Positions 39,073 to 49,259 of a stretch of DNA of 64,000 bases are shown here, piece after piece. The notes beneath the pieces are model-generated. The model had not been told where the DNA came from and searched no databases. It was given only the letters and a program-made list of their open reading frames with translations. A program made the position numbers and the translations under genes. Position 1 is the first letter of the stretch; each line of letters begins with the position of its first letter. The DNA comes from an uncultured Trueperaceae bacterium (lineage in GTDB: Bacteria; Deinococcota; Deinococci; Deinococcales; Trueperaceae): the NCBI GenBank assembly GCA_913057685.1, contig CAJXOA010000002.1:1-64000 (forward strand), written 5' to 3'.

Positions 39073-39108
39073 CTGGCCCTCCGTTTCCTCCGGGTGCCGG
39101 CCCTACGC

Positions 39109-39127
39109 GGGGATGCGGGGCATCCCC
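39109..39127 (-). other. hairpin in the protease mRNA leader
   Basis: GGGGATGC and GCATCCCC form a perfect 8-bp stem with a 3-nt loop, close to the predicted 5' end of the transcript. It may stabilise the mRNA or be recognised by a regulator. Confidence 0.45.
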
Positions 39128-39142
39128 TCCCCCGGATGCCTG

Positions 39143-39174
39143 GTGATACCACGACCGTTTCCAGACCATGTCAA
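39143..39174 (-). promoter_or_regulatory. promoter upstream of the protease and coupled operon
   Basis: A perfect TTGACA (39174-39169) is followed by TGGTAT at 17 bp, or an extended-type TGGTATCAC at 20 bp, on the minus strand. The -10 box is therefore weak or badly spaced, as often seen in activated promoters. It lies between the NUDIX stop and the protease start. Confidence 0.5.
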
Positions 39175-39235
39175 GGCGCCATGGGACGCAACGCAGTCGG
39201 CGCTTGGCGTGGCGGCGGGGGCGACGCCCCCGCGT

Positions 39236-39712
39236 TTACGACGCGGCGGTCTCCCGCAACGCCAGGTCGCACCACGCCCGCATCTCCGCGTCGAGCTCGA
39301 GGCGCGCGAGGGCGTCGGCATCGAACCAACCGAGCGACGGGTCGTCCTCCGCGCGGGGCAGCGCCCCGTCGTACGGCGCGACCGGCCGCGCGAAGTAGAT
39401 CAGGTCCACGTGCTCGTGGCCGGGCGCGATCCCCTCGAGCTGGATGCCGCGCGGCCGCAGGAGCTGCCGAGGGCCGGGCGCGTCGATCGCGCGTTCGCCG
39501 AGCAGCTCGACGTGCACGCCGGTCTCCTCGAGCACCTCGCGGACGGCGGCGTCGTCGGGCAGTTCGTCGAGCTCGACGTGCCCCCCCGGCGGCAACCAAC
39601 GCTGCAGTTTCGCGTGGTGGTGCAGCAGGATGCGGCCCTCCCACACGACGAACGCGGTGGCGCACCAGTCGCGGGTGGGTGGGGCGCCCGCGGGGGCGGG
39701 CGGACGGCTCAC
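39236..39712 (-). CDS. NUDIX hydrolase
   Basis: A 158-residue NUDIX protein. The full Nudix box is present from about residue 52: G-x5-E-x7-R-E-V-L-E-E-T-G, beginning GGHVELDE. Residues before it ([25 protein letters not shown]) fit the family core, and [11 protein letters not shown] and LGWFDADAL lie after. The substrate is not predictable; such enzymes hydrolyse nucleoside diphosphate derivatives. The GTG start overlaps the miaB stop (GTGA). Confidence 0.9.
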   Translation of the reverse strand: MSRPPAPAGAPPTRDWCATAFVVWEGRILLHHHAKLQRWLPPGGHVELDELPDDAAVREVLEETGVHVELLGERAIDAPGPRQLLRPRGIQLEGIAPGHEHVDLIYFARPVAPYDGALPRAEDDPSLGWFDADALARLELDAEMRAWCDLALRETAAS

Positions 39713-41043
39713 GAGGCGACGGCCAACGGGATGGCGGTCGCGTCGCGGCCCGCGACGGTGCCGTACAGGGTGTGCGGCGTCGCCTGCGTGACCTCGACGT
39801 CGTGCAGCCCGAGGCGGGTGACCTGGTCCTTGGGGACGAGCACCGTGTGGTTCTGGTCGCTGTGCCCCATCGCGTAGTCCCCCTCGCGCTGGATCTCGCG
39901 GATGAGGACGCGGGCGCGCCGCCCGATCCACCGCCGGTTCGCGTCGAAGGCGTAGCGCTTCTGCAGGTCGATGAGGCGCTGCAGGCGCGCGATCTTCGTC
40001 TCGCGCGGCAGATCCTCGAAGTGCTCGGCGCTGGGCGTGCCGGGCCGCGCGGAGTACGCGAACATGTAGGCGTGCTCGTAGCCGACCTCCTCGAACAGCG
40101 AGAGGGTCGCCTCGAAATCCTCGTCGGTTTCGCCCGGGAAGCCGACGATCACGTCGGTGCTGAGGACGACGTCGTCGACCTTCGCGCGGATCTCGCGGAC
40201 GATGTCGAGGTAGCGCTCGCGGCGGTACTCGCGCGCCATCCGGCGGAGCACCCGGTCGCTGCCCGACTGTACGGGCAGGTGGATGTAGTTCGCGACGTTG
40301 GGTTCCTCCGCGATCGCGTCGATGACGTCGCTACTGAAGTTCATCGGGTGGCTGGTCGTGAACTTCACGCGGGGGATGCCGACCTGCGCGACGCGCCGCA
40401 ACAACTCCGCGAAGCTCGGGAGGTCGTCGTCCTTCAGGCCGTAACTGTTGACGTTCTGCCCCAACAGCACGACCTCCTGGACGCCCGCGTCGCGCATCGC
40501 CTCCGCTTCGGCGAGGATGGCGTCCACGGGGCGGGACACCTCCGGCCCGCGGGTGGTCGGCACGATGCAGTAGGTGCAGTGGTGGTCGCACCCCCGCATG
40601 ATCGTCAGGAACCCGGTCAGGGCGTCGGGTGCGGGGGGGATGAGGGTGTCGAGGTCGGTCTTGAAGCGCAGGCTCTCGTAGCGCTCCCGGCCGGCATCGA
40701 CCGCCTTCAGGGCGTCGTGCACGTCGGTGATGGCGCCGGGCCCGAGGAGGACGTCCACCTCGAACTTCCGCGCGATCTCCTGGCCCTCCTCGAGCTGCGC
40801 GAGGCAGCCCATCATGCCGACCGTCAGGTCGCGGCCGGCGCGCTTCGCCTTGCGGAACTCGCCGAGCAACGACACGACCTTCTCGACCGGTTTGCCGCGC
40901 ACCGCGCAGGTGTTGATCAGGATCAGGTTCGCGTCGTCGGGGTGATCCACCAGGTGGTGCCCGCCCGCGACGAGTTCCGAGCGGATCGTGTGCGTGTCGT
41001 ACTCGTTCATTTGGCAGCCGTAGGTGATGACGTGGGCGCGCAC
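39709..41043 (-). CDS. miaB: tRNA-2-methylthio-N6-dimethylallyladenosine synthase
   Basis: Radical SAM methylthiotransferase acting on tRNA adenosine 37. The 444-residue protein has three N-terminal cluster cysteines ([26 protein letters not shown]), then the radical SAM motif CDHHCTYC in [47 protein letters not shown] and [15 protein letters not shown]-terminal TRAM domain follows ([11 protein letters not shown]...). The GTG start has GGGAGG upstream and a -10 box TATCCT about 50 nt away. No miaA in the window. Confidence 0.95.
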   Translation of the reverse strand: MRAHVITYGCQMNEYDTHTIRSELVAGGHHLVDHPDDANLILINTCAVRGKPVEKVVSLLGEFRKAKRAGRDLTVGMMGCLAQLEEGQEIARKFEVDVLLGPGAITDVHDALKAVDAGRERYESLRFKTDLDTLIPPAPDALTGFLTIMRGCDHHCTYCIVPTTRGPEVSRPVDAILAEAEAMRDAGVQEVVLLGQNVNSYGLKDDDLPSFAELLRRVAQVGIPRVKFTTSHPMNFSSDVIDAIAEEPNVANYIHLPVQSGSDRVLRRMAREYRRERYLDIVREIRAKVDDVVLSTDVIVGFPGETDEDFEATLSLFEEVGYEHAYMFAYSARPGTPSAEHFEDLPRETKIARLQRLIDLQKRYAFDANRRWIGRRARVLIREIQREGDYAMGHSDQNHTVLVPKDQVTRLGLHDVEVTQATPHTLYGTVAGRDATAIPLAVAS

Positions 41044-41090
41044 GCGTCCCTCCCCTCGTCGCGGGCGCCGCCGCCCGCGTTCGGCCGCCG

Positions 41091-41096
41091 AGGATA
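41091..41096 (-). promoter_or_regulatory. miaB -10 box
   Basis: CTGCTATCCT on the minus strand contains TATCCT. The same decamer core recurs before tRNA-Arg(CCT). Confidence 0.45.
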
Positions 41097-41117
41097 GCAG
41101 ACGGTGCGTCCGCCCGC

Positions 41118-41327
41118 TCAGCCGACGGCCAACAGCCGCGGCAGTCCCCAGGCGACCAGGACCAGCACGAAACTCACGATCCCCCCGAGGAACCCGTACG
41201 CCCAGAGGCGCGGGACCGCCTTCGCGACCGGGGGCGCCGCCGACGCCGCGACCGCCAGGGTGCTCGCGAGGAACAACCAGGCGGCGAACGCGATGAGGCC
41301 CTGCCAGGTGGGATCCGCTTCGTTCAC
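41118..41327 (-). CDS. small two-helix membrane protein
   Basis: A 69-residue protein with two predicted transmembrane helices ([20 protein letters not shown] and [20 protein letters not shown]) joined by a short basic loop. No known family. The GTG start lies 7 nt after TAGGGT without a ribosome site, so it is probably leaderless. It is divergent from the ATL gene, with overlapping promoter DNA of only about 35 bp. Confidence 0.6.
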   Translation of the reverse strand: MNEADPTWQGLIAFAAWLFLASTLAVAASAAPPVAKAVPRLWAYGFLGGIVSFVLVLVAWGLPRLLAVG

Positions 41328-41334
41328 GGCCCCG

Positions 41335-41358
41335 ACCCTACCCCAGGCGCGCTACCCT
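41335..41358. promoter_or_regulatory. back-to-back leaderless -10 boxes
   Basis: TAGGGT on the minus strand (41340-41335) lies 7 nt before the small membrane protein GTG. TACCCT on the plus strand (41353-41358) lies 6 nt before the ATL GTG. Neither has a clear -35 box. Confidence 0.45.
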
Positions 41359-41364
41359 GCCGCC

Positions 41365-41733
41365 GTGTCCCCCGACCCCGTCGACCCGCACGGCGCCGCC
41401 CGCGCCGCCCCCGAGGTGCCCGCCCCGGCGCTCGGGACCTTCCGCGCGGCGGTCGGCACGGTCGTGCGGCGGATCCCGCCCGGGTCGGTCGCCAGCTACG
41501 GCGACGTCGCGGCGTGGGCCGGGCGGCCCGGCGCCGCTCGGCAGGTCGGTGCGGCGTTGCGCGGCCTCGCCGCGGACGACCCCACCTTCCCCTGGCACCG
41601 GGTCGTGAACGCGCGCGGGGAGATCCGGACGTGGGCGCTCGGGGCGGGGGAGCTGCAGGTGGCGCTCCTCCAGCGCGAGGGCGTGACGGTCGAGCGGGGA
41701 CGCGTCGATCTGGCGCGGCACCGCGTCGCCTGA
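41365..41733 (+). CDS. alkyltransferase-like protein (ATL)
   Basis: A 122-residue relative of O6-alkylguanine-DNA alkyltransferase that binds alkylated guanine but cannot repair it. The domain core IPPGSVASYGDVAAWAGRPGAARQVGAALRG contains the DNA-binding helix, and the active-site cysteine of PCHRV is replaced by Trp in FPWHRVVNARGEI. ATL proteins hand lesions to nucleotide excision repair. Length and sequence fit stand-alone ATLs such as those of Thermus. The GTG start is probably leaderless; a later start would cut into the domain. Confidence 0.9.
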   Translation: MSPDPVDPHGAARAAPEVPAPALGTFRAAVGTVVRRIPPGSVASYGDVAAWAGRPGAARQVGAALRGLAADDPTFPWHRVVNARGEIRTWALGAGELQVALLQREGVTVERGRVDLARHRVA

Positions 41734-41755
41734 CGCGGGGGACGCCGCCGGGCGG

Positions 41756-41761
41756 TAGCAT
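41756..41761 (+). promoter_or_regulatory. -10 element for leaderless M20 peptidase gene
   Basis: TAGCAT, then 6 nt, then ATG, with no ribosome site. Confidence 0.5.
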
Positions 41762-41767
41762 GCCGCC

Positions 41768-42928
41768 ATGAGCGCCGACAGCCCGACCGTCGATCTCGCC
41801 CGCCGCCTCGTCCAGGCGCCGAGCCCCTCCACCCGCGAACGTCCCGCCGTGGACGTCCTGATCGCCGCGTTCGAAGCGCACGGGTTCGACCGCGCCTGGA
41901 TCGACGAGGCCGGCAACGCCGTCGGCGTGATCGAGCGGGGCGACGGCCCGACCGTGATGCTCAACGGGCACGTCGATACCGTCCCGCTCGGCGACGAGGC
42001 CGCCTGGCCGCACCCGCCGTTGTCCGGCGACGTCGTCGACGGGCGCCTGTGGGGGCGGGGCGCGTCGGACATGAAGTCCAGCCTCGCCTGCATGACGGTC
42101 GCCGCCGCGCAGGCGGCCGAACGCGGGTTCCGCGGCACGCTGTACGTCACCGGCGTCGTGCAGGAGGAGATCGGGGGGCTCGGCGCGCGGCACCTCGGCG
42201 CGACGATCCCCGTCGACGCCGTCGTGCTGGGGGAACCCAGCAAACTGCAGTTCAAGCTCGGGCACCGCGGCCGCATCGAGGTGGACGTCCACCTCCCCGG
42301 CCGCATCGCGCACGCCGCCAAACCGGAGCTCGGGGAGAACGCGCTCCTGCGCGCCGCGCGCTTCTTGCAGGCCCTCGACGCGGCCCACCTCCCGGCGGGC
42401 GGGCCGCTCGGCGCCTCGACCGCGACGCCCACCTCGCTCGTCAGCCATCCCGAGGGCGGCCGCAACGTCGTGCCCGGCGAGGCGGTCGTGACGATCGACT
42501 ACCGGAACCTGCCCGACGACCCGCCCGAGGACGTCCTGGCGCGCCTGCAGGCGCTCGACCCCGACGCGACCCTCGTCGTCGGGGACGCCGAACGCGCGTC
42601 GGAGTCGGGGGAGGTGCGCACCACCATCCCCGGCGTGAACCCCGCCTACCTGGCGCCCGGCGAGAACGCCTACGTCACGCGCGCGCGGGAGGTGCTGCGC
42701 CGCGAACTGCCGGCGCGCGGCGTCGCGTACGCCGAGGGCACCTGGTGGTTCGCGACCGACGCGCCGCACCTCGCGCAACGCGGCGCGGTCGTCCTCGGGT
42801 TCGGGCCCGGCGAGGAGGAGGTGGCGCACACGACCCGCGAGTCGGTGTCGGTCGAGCACCTCGAGATTGCGACGGAGGTGTACCGCGAGCTCGCCCTCGC
42901 GCTGCTCGCGGGGGAGCCGGGCGCGTGA
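41768..42928 (+). CDS. M20-family metallopeptidase (ArgE/DapE/LysK-like)
   Basis: A 386-residue zinc aminoacylase/peptidase. Metal and catalytic residues are visible: NGHVDTVPLG (His, Asp), GRGASDMKSSLA (bridging Asp), VVQEEIGGLGARH (catalytic Glu-Glu), VLGEPSK (Glu) and a C-terminal HTTRESVSV (His). A dimerisation domain begins HRGRIEVDVHLPGRIAHAAKPELG. Members deacylate amino acids or dipeptides; the substrate is not decided by sequence. LysW-lysine hydrolase (LysK) is one option in this phylum, but no LysW system is nearby. It overlaps the next gene by GTGA. Confidence 0.88.
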   Translation: MSADSPTVDLARRLVQAPSPSTRERPAVDVLIAAFEAHGFDRAWIDEAGNAVGVIERGDGPTVMLNGHVDTVPLGDEAAWPHPPLSGDVVDGRLWGRGASDMKSSLACMTVAAAQAAERGFRGTLYVTGVVQEEIGGLGARHLGATIPVDAVVLGEPSKLQFKLGHRGRIEVDVHLPGRIAHAAKPELGENALLRAARFLQALDAAHLPAGGPLGASTATPTSLVSHPEGGRNVVPGEAVVTIDYRNLPDDPPEDVLARLQALDPDATLVVGDAERASESGEVRTTIPGVNPAYLAPGENAYVTRAREVLRRELPARGVAYAEGTWWFATDAPHLAQRGAVVLGFGPGEEEVAHTTRESVSVEHLEIATEVYRELALALLAGEPGA

Positions 42929-43332
42929 CGCCGGAGGGCCTCAAGGGCGCGGTCGTCACCCTCAACGGCGACCGCTGGACGGTCGTCGACGTCGCGCCGG
43001 CGCAACCGCTCGCGGAGATGGTCGCCGCCCTCCTCGAGGAGGAGGGCATGGTCGCCGTCGTGCGCGGCGCCGACCCGATGGACGACGTCACCAGCCACCT
43101 CGGGGCGCCCGGCGTCGGCACGACCGTCGTCCTGGTCCCCGAGGCGGACGCGGAGCGCGCGCTCGCCCTGATCGCCGACACCGTCACCGACTTCGAGGGC
43201 GAGGAGCTCGCCGCCGCCCTCGCGTCCGGCGAACTGACGCTCGAGGAGCTCGAGGGCGGCGAGGGCGGCGAGGACGACGACGATGCCGAGGGCGACCTGC
43301 CGCCCGGCGGGACGCCCGGCGCGCAGGCCTGA
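42925..43332 (+). CDS. small acidic protein, DUF2007-like
   Basis: A 135-residue protein with a GTG start overlapping the peptidase stop. The region VDVAPAQPLAEMVAALLEEEGMVAVVRG and the later TTVVLVPEADAERALALI follow the pattern of the DUF2007 putative signal-transducing domain (beta-alpha-beta with a V-x-V-P-x-x-D motif). The last 45 residues are acidic low complexity (LEELEGG, EDDDDAEGD). The domain call is moderate; function unknown. Confidence 0.65.
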   Translation: MTPEGLKGAVVTLNGDRWTVVDVAPAQPLAEMVAALLEEEGMVAVVRGADPMDDVTSHLGAPGVGTTVVLVPEADAERALALIADTVTDFEGEELAAALASGELTLEELEGGEGGEDDDDAEGDLPPGGTPGAQA

Positions 43333-43333
43333 C

Positions 43334-44275
43334 TCAGTCGAGCGGCGTCAGGCCCGCCTCGATCTGGGCGCGGCGCGGCTCCAGGAACGGCGGTAGCACC
43401 ACCGTCTCGCCCAGGTGGGCGGGATCCTCGTCGACCGCGAACCCGGGGCCGTCGGTCGCCAACTCGAACAGCAGGCCGTTGCCGTCGCGCACGTACAGGC
43501 TCTCGAACCAGAAGCGGTCCACCGGACCGCTGTTCGGCACCCCGAGCTGCGGGAGCCGGTCGCTCCAGGCGCGGTAGTCCTCGTCGCGCACGCGGAGCGC
43601 GACGTGGTGCACGCCGCCCGCGCCCGGGCGGGCGGCGGGCAGGTCCGGTGCGATCTCCAGGTGCACCTCCGCGTGCGGGCCGCCCTCGCCCATCGCCAGG
43701 ACCCGCACCTCGCGACCGTCCAGCTCGTACGTCCGGTCGTGACGAAGGCCGAACACCTGCACCAGCAGGACCTCGCTCGCGTCGGCGCGGGGGACGGTCG
43801 CGCGGGCGGGCCCCAGCCCGCGGATCTGCATCGCCTCCGGCACGTCCGTCCCGCCCCACGGGACCGGCGGGTCGCCGGCGCCCCCGTCCGCCACCAACGC
43901 CAGGCGTTGCCCCTCGGGATCCTCGAACGCCAGCGTCGTGCGGCCGTCCACGGTCGCCGGCGCCTCGACGGCGACCCCGCGGTCGCGGAGGCGGGCCTCC
44001 CACCAGGCGACGGCGCCGTCGTCCGCGACGCGCAGGTGCGTGCGGGTGACGACGTGCGCGCCCCGTCGTTCGGGCGGGACCGCGAAGTCGAAGAAGGTCA
44101 GGTCGCTTCCGGGGGAGCCGGCGCCGTCGGCGTAGAACAGGTGGTACGCCGACACGTCGTCCTGGTTGACGCTGCGCTTCACCAGCCGCAGGCCGAGCGT
44201 GTCGGTGTAGAAGCGCAGGTTGTCGCGAATCGCGGCGGACACCGCGGTGACGTGGTGGAGACCGTGGGGGATCAT
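43334..44275 (-). CDS. ring-cleaving dioxygenase/glyoxalase-fold protein
   Basis: A 313-residue protein with two vicinal-oxygen-chelate modules: N-terminal IPHGLHHVTAVS...NLRFYTDTLGLRLVKRSVNQDD and C-terminal GGVHHVALRVRDEDY. Candidate metal ligands are His in each HHV block and Glu in GLLFELATD. The NQDD and AYHLFYADGAGSPGSDLTFF blocks match the MhqO/PcpA-like ring-cleaving group. The probable role is detoxification of quinone- or hydroquinone-type aromatics. The start is the ATG at 44275. It converges on the DUF2007-like gene. Confidence 0.85.
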   Translation of the reverse strand: MIPHGLHHVTAVSAAIRDNLRFYTDTLGLRLVKRSVNQDDVSAYHLFYADGAGSPGSDLTFFDFAVPPERRGAHVVTRTHLRVADDGAVAWWEARLRDRGVAVEAPATVDGRTTLAFEDPEGQRLALVADGGAGDPPVPWGGTDVPEAMQIRGLGPARATVPRADASEVLLVQVFGLRHDRTYELDGREVRVLAMGEGGPHAEVHLEIAPDLPAARPGAGGVHHVALRVRDEDYRAWSDRLPQLGVPNSGPVDRFWFESLYVRDGNGLLFELATDGPGFAVDEDPAHLGETVVLPPFLEPRRAQIEAGLTPLD

Positions 44276-44370
44276 GCCCCAAGCCTGCCAGCGCTCCGCG
44301 GTCCGGACCGCAGCGGACGCGACCGTTGCGACCTCCGTACCGCCGTCGCGGCACCCTGCGCCGCGCGGGG

Positions 44371-44976
44371 TCAGCGCCCCTCCGGCGGGAAGGGGCGCGA
44401 GAGGAGGGGGCTGCCCGCGTCCCCGAAGCGCAGCGGCGCGTCCGCCCACGCGCCGGCGTACGCCACGCCGATGCGCGGCCCGACCGCGACGCGTGCGGGC
44501 GGCGTCCCGTCGTGGATGGCGATGCGGCCGGTGGTGGCGTCCCCGCCGGCGTCGCGGCGGTCGACCCCCAGCCAGCGGCCCACCCGGCCGGGCCCGGCGG
44601 TGCGGGCGCGCGCCTCGCGCGCCGTCGCGGCGCGTGGACCGTCGAGCGGCTCGACGGCGCGGATCAACACCGCGTGCGGGTCGCCTACCTCGGCGGTCAC
44701 GAGGTTCAGGAGGTGGTGCAGGCCGTACACCAGGTAGACGTACACGGTGCCGGGCGGGCCGTACATCGGCTCCGTGCGCGCCGTCCGCCCGCGCGCCGCG
44801 TGGCAGGCGGCGTCGCGCTCGCCGACGTACGCTTCGGTCTCCACGATCCGCGCGCGCCGCACCGTCCCGCCCTCCCCGTCGCGGGGCGCGACCGCGACCT
44901 CCGCGCCGAGCAGCCGCCGCGCGACGACGTCGGCGGGGGCGGCGAACGCCTCGCGCGTCCAGCGCGCCCCCGTCAC
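44371..44976 (-). CDS. mpg: DNA-3-methyladenine glycosylase (AAG/MPG family)
   Basis: Removes alkylated or deaminated purines from DNA. The 201-residue protein shows the family blocks VETEAYVGERDAACHAARG (catalytic Glu), RTEPMYGPPGTVYVYLVYG and LIRAVEPLDGP, and ends with PRIGVAYAG...PLRF. The GTG start overlaps the moeA stop (GTGA). It is in an operon with moeA and a NUDIX gene, a mixed housekeeping set. Confidence 0.92.
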   Translation of the reverse strand: MTGARWTREAFAAPADVVARRLLGAEVAVAPRDGEGGTVRRARIVETEAYVGERDAACHAARGRTARTEPMYGPPGTVYVYLVYGLHHLLNLVTAEVGDPHAVLIRAVEPLDGPRAATAREARARTAGPGRVGRWLGVDRRDAGGDATTGRIAIHDGTPPARVAVGPRIGVAYAGAWADAPLRFGDAGSPLLSRPFPPEGR

Positions 44977-46244
44977 GGTCGGCCGAGCGGCCCGTCCAAC
45001 GCGACGACGTCGACCGGGTCGCCCGGCTCGAGGCGGGTGTCGGGCGGCACGAGCGCGAGCGCGTCCGCGTCGTGCAGGCTGCGCACCACCCCGGAGTTCT
45101 GGTTGCCGGTGCGCGTCGCGACCAGGGTCGCGCCCTCGCGGGCGAGGCGGACGCGGAGCAGCGTCGCCTTCGCGCCGGCCGACGCGAGCGCCTCCCCCGC
45201 GACCGCCGGGAGGCGCCGGTCCGCCGGTGGCGGGGCGGTCGCGCCCGCCGCGGCGTCCAGCCACGTCCGCGCCAGCAGCACGAACGTCACCGCCGACGAG
45301 ACCGGGTTGCCGGGCAACGCCAGCCAGGGGAGGTCGCCGACGTACGCGAACGTCGCCGGGCCGCCCGGTTTGAGCATCACCTTGCGGAAGATCGTCCGTC
45401 CCTCGCGCGCCAGGAGGTCCCGCACCCGGTCGTAGCGCCCCATGGAGATCCCCCCGCACGTGATCAGCACGTCGAGCGGGGGGAGGTCGGCGAGGAGCGC
45501 CTCGACGTCGCCCGCTCCGTCGCGGACGCTGGGGAGGACGACCGGCTCCGCGCCGGCGTGGCGCACGAGCGCCGTCAGCGCCGGCCCGTTGGCGTCGTGC
45601 ACGTCGCCCGGCCCGAGCGGCGCGCCGGGGGGGACCAGCTCGTCGCCGCCGGTCACGATCCCGACGCGCAGCGCCGGGACGACCGGCACGTCGGCGCGGC
45701 CCATCGCGGCGGCCACCGCGATCGCGCCGGCGTCGAGGCGCGCGCCGGCGCGGAGGGCGACGTCGCCCGCGCGCAGGCTCTGCCCCCGCCGGCGGATCGG
45801 GGCGGGGGTCGCGGGCACCCGCAGGTGGGCGGTGTCGCCCTCGATCGCGACGTCCTCGATCCGCAGGACGGCGTCCGCACCGTCGGGGACCGCCGCCCCG
45901 GTCTGGATGCGGATCGCTTCGCCCGGCCCGACCCGACCGTCGAACGGCCGGCCGGCGGCGGACTCCCCAATGATGCGGAGGGCGGCGGGCTGGGCCGCGG
46001 TCGCGTCGGTCGTGTCCGCCGCCCGGCAGGCGACGCCGTCGACGGAGCTGTCGTCGACGTTGGGATGGTCGTCCTCCGCGACGAGGTCGCGGGCCAGGAC
46101 CGCCCCGAGCGCCGCGGCGAGCGGCGCGTCGCTGGGGGTGGCGGCCCGCTGCGCGAACGTCGCGCGGCCGTCGGTCGCGAGCCGTTCGAGAGCGACCTCG
46201 AGGGGGACCGGGCCCTCGGTCGCCCCCGCGGCGGCGCCGCTCAA
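44973..46244 (-). CDS. moeA: molybdopterin molybdotransferase, TTG start
   Basis: Inserts molybdenum into adenylated molybdopterin. The 423-residue protein carries DDHPNVDDSSVDGVACR, ESAAGRPFDGRVGPGEAIRIQTGAAVP, GIVTGGDELVPPG, VHDANGPALTALVRHAG, ITCGGISMGRYDRVRD and LPWLALPGNPVSSAVTF, the standard MoeA blocks. The start is a TTG overlapping the NUDIX stop as TTGA; no ATG or GTG gives the conserved N-terminal VPLEVALERL. No other molybdopterin genes are nearby. Confidence 0.93.
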   Translation of the reverse strand: MSGAAAGATEGPVPLEVALERLATDGRATFAQRAATPSDAPLAAALGAVLARDLVAEDDHPNVDDSSVDGVACRAADTTDATAAQPAALRIIGESAAGRPFDGRVGPGEAIRIQTGAAVPDGADAVLRIEDVAIEGDTAHLRVPATPAPIRRRGQSLRAGDVALRAGARLDAGAIAVAAAMGRADVPVVPALRVGIVTGGDELVPPGAPLGPGDVHDANGPALTALVRHAGAEPVVLPSVRDGAGDVEALLADLPPLDVLITCGGISMGRYDRVRDLLAREGRTIFRKVMLKPGGPATFAYVGDLPWLALPGNPVSSAVTFVLLARTWLDAAAGATAPPPADRRLPAVAGEALASAGAKATLLRVRLAREGATLVATRTGNQNSGVVRSLHDADALALVPPDTRLEPGDPVDVVALDGPLGRP

Positions 46245-46838
46245 TCGTCGTCCGGGTCGCGTGGGGCGAGCCCGGGGGCGACGTCGGCGGCGACGTCGGC
46301 GGAGGGCGGGTCGGCGGGGGGTGGGGCGTCGTCGCGACCGCCGGGCGCACCGGGCGGCCCCGCGGGGGGTGCGGCGGCGTCGACGACGTGCAGGCCGCGA
46401 CCGTCCCACCCGGCGTACGCGAAGAAGCGGCCGGGGCGGCGGTCCTTCAGGTAGCGGATGAGGGGCTCCCGGAGCGGGGGGATGGGGATCGTGTCGCGGA
46501 TCGCGTCGGCGGGCACGAAGCGCGCCTCGACGATGAAGCCGTCGGGGTCGCGGGGGTTCAGCAGCCCGTCGTACGCCGCGAGGAACGCGAAACTGATCGC
46601 GCGGTCGTTGCGGCGGCGGTCCTCGACGTGCACGGCGTACGCCATGTGTTCGATGCGCGTGACGTTCAGGCCGGTCTCCTCGTGCACCTCCCGGCGGAGC
46701 GCGTCCACCGTCGATTCGTGGCGTTCGACCACCCCGCCGGGCAGCGTCCAGCGGACGTGCCCCCGTCCCTGCCAGTCGTTGCCGACGAGCAATACCCTCC
46801 CGCGCGCATCGAGAAGGATCGCTGCGGCAACGACGAAC

Positions 46839-46852
<14 letters not shown>
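46241..46852 (-). CDS. NUDIX hydrolase with acidic/Pro-rich tail
   Basis: A 203-residue protein. The Nudix box begins GGVVERHE (about residue 39) and continues G-x5-E-x7-R-E-V-H-E-E-T-G. The core FVVAAAILLDARGRVLLVGN precedes it and FAYAGWDGRGLHVVD follows. The last 45 residues are Pro/Ala/Asp-rich and probably disordered. The GTG start lies inside the prfA 3' end (14-nt overlap), so it is coupled. Substrate unknown. Confidence 0.88.
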
Positions 46853-47942
<1,090 letters not shown>

Positions 47943-47949
47943 TGCCCGC

Positions 47950-47955
47950 AGTCTA
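47950..47955 (-). promoter_or_regulatory. -10 element for leaderless prfA
   Basis: TAGACT on the minus strand, 7 nt before the prfA ATG. Confidence 0.5.
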
Positions 47956-48035
47956 GCGCGCGGCCCCCCGCCGGCCCGACGTCCGGCCCACCGCCCGCCC
48001 GCGCGCAGCGGCGGCGGCACCGAGGCGGCCGACGC

Positions 48036-49259
48036 TCAGCGGGGTTGCAGCCGCCCCGCCACCAACCGCGCCGGGCGCGTCCCCTCCGCCGTCCCGGCCC
48101 ACGGCGTGCGGGGCGACGGCGCGTAACGGCCGGCGGCGAGGTCGGTCGCGGGGAGCGCGAACACGGCGGCGCGCAGGGCGGCGGACGTCTCCGCGCCGGT
48201 GGCGGCGGCGTGCGCCAGGAGCGCCAGCGCATCGTAGGCGCGCGCCCCGTCGGCGCGGCCCGGCGCCGACCCGAGCCGGCCGCCGGCGACGGTGCGGGCG
48301 TCGATCGCCCACGCCCGCGCCGGGTCGCTCGGGGGGAGCGCGGTCCACACGGCGGCGGGGGGCACGGCGAGGCGGACCTCGCCCTCCGGCCCGCCGCCGC
48401 GCGGCAGCCCCCCGGGCGTGCGCAGGACCGCGGCGGGGGCGTACACGGGTCCGTTCCAGCCGCGCGCCCGCAACGCCCGCCAGGCGGCGGCGGCGCCCGC
48501 CGCATCGTCCCACGCGATCACGACGTCGGGGAGGCGGGTCGCGACCCACAACGCCTCCGGCGTGAGGGGCCGCGCGCCGGCGGGGTAGCGCGCGACGCCG
48601 CGCAACGCCAGGTCGCCCGCCGCGAACGTCCCCTCGAGCGCCTGCAGGGCGACGTCGCCGGGGACGCCAGCGGGCGTCATGACGCCGATCGCGCGGGCGC
48701 CCCCTCCGTAGGCGTCGCGCACGAACCCCCGCAAGGCTTCGGCGGGGGCGAGGTCGAGGACGACCTGCCGGCCGGCGGCGGCGCGGACCGCGCCGCCGTA
48801 GGGGGAGACCAGGAGCACGTCGGGGGCGTCGGCGAGGGCGCCGGCGACCGCGGCGGTCGCTGCGTCGGTCTCGCAACACACGACCGCCCAAGCGCCGTCC
48901 GCGACGGCGGTGCGGGCGGCCTGCGCGGCGGTCGTGGGGGCGCCCGCGTACCGCACGGTCCGCACGTCCAGCGCGTCGCGGCGCACGTCCACCCCGACGG
49001 CGGGCGTGTCGGGCCAGGCGGTCGCGACCGTCCCCAGCAGGGTCGCCGCGTCGTCCGGCACCAGCACCGCGACCGGCACGCCGCCGGCGGGTGGGGCGGC
49101 CGCCGCGACGTGCGCGAGGACGACGAGCAGCAGCGCGGCGAGCTGCGTCGCGAGTCGCGCGGCGAGCGGCGCCCCCCGCGGGGGCGTGCGGGACGCGACG
49201 GCGCCCCGCCCGACGGGGCGGGCGGGGCGCGCGGGGGACGGCGGGGGCGGCGGGGTCAG
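48036..49259 (-). CDS. periplasmic binding protein-like (ABC amino-acid type), apparent CTG start
   Basis: A protein of about 407 residues in the type 1 periplasmic-binding fold (leucine/branched-chain group). The pattern is VPVAVLVPDDAATLLGTVATAW, VVCCETDAATAAVAGALADAPDVLLVSP, GVMTPAGVPGD, DVVIAWDDAAGAAAAWRALRARG and GRADGARAYDALALL. A signal peptide with hydrophobic core LATQLAALLLVVLAHVAAAA is in frame. No ATG, GTG or TTG exists between the CBS-gene stop and the signal core. The likely start is a CTG overlapping that stop (CTGA). No transporter genes are adjacent, so it may be a sensor-type protein. Confidence 0.72.
   Translation of the reverse strand: MTPPPPPSPARPARPVGRGAVASRTPPRGAPLAARLATQLAALLLVVLAHVAAAAPPAGGVPVAVLVPDDAATLLGTVATAWPDTPAVGVDVRRDALDVRTVRYAGAPTTAAQAARTAVADGAWAVVCCETDAATAAVAGALADAPDVLLVSPYGGAVRAAAGRQVVLDLAPAEALRGFVRDAYGGGARAIGVMTPAGVPGDVALQALEGTFAAGDLALRGVARYPAGARPLTPEALWVATRLPDVVIAWDDAAGAAAAWRALRARGWNGPVYAPAAVLRTPGGLPRGGGPEGEVRLAVPPAAVWTALPPSDPARAWAIDARTVAGGRLGSAPGRADGARAYDALALLAHAAATGAETSAALRAAVFALPATDLAAGRYAPSPRTPWAGTAEGTRPARLVAGRLQPR

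Noticed and set aside
41365-41733. Annotation as methylated-DNA-protein-cysteine methyltransferase.
   Set aside because: The nucleophilic cysteine is replaced by Trp (FPWHRV), which defines ATL proteins.
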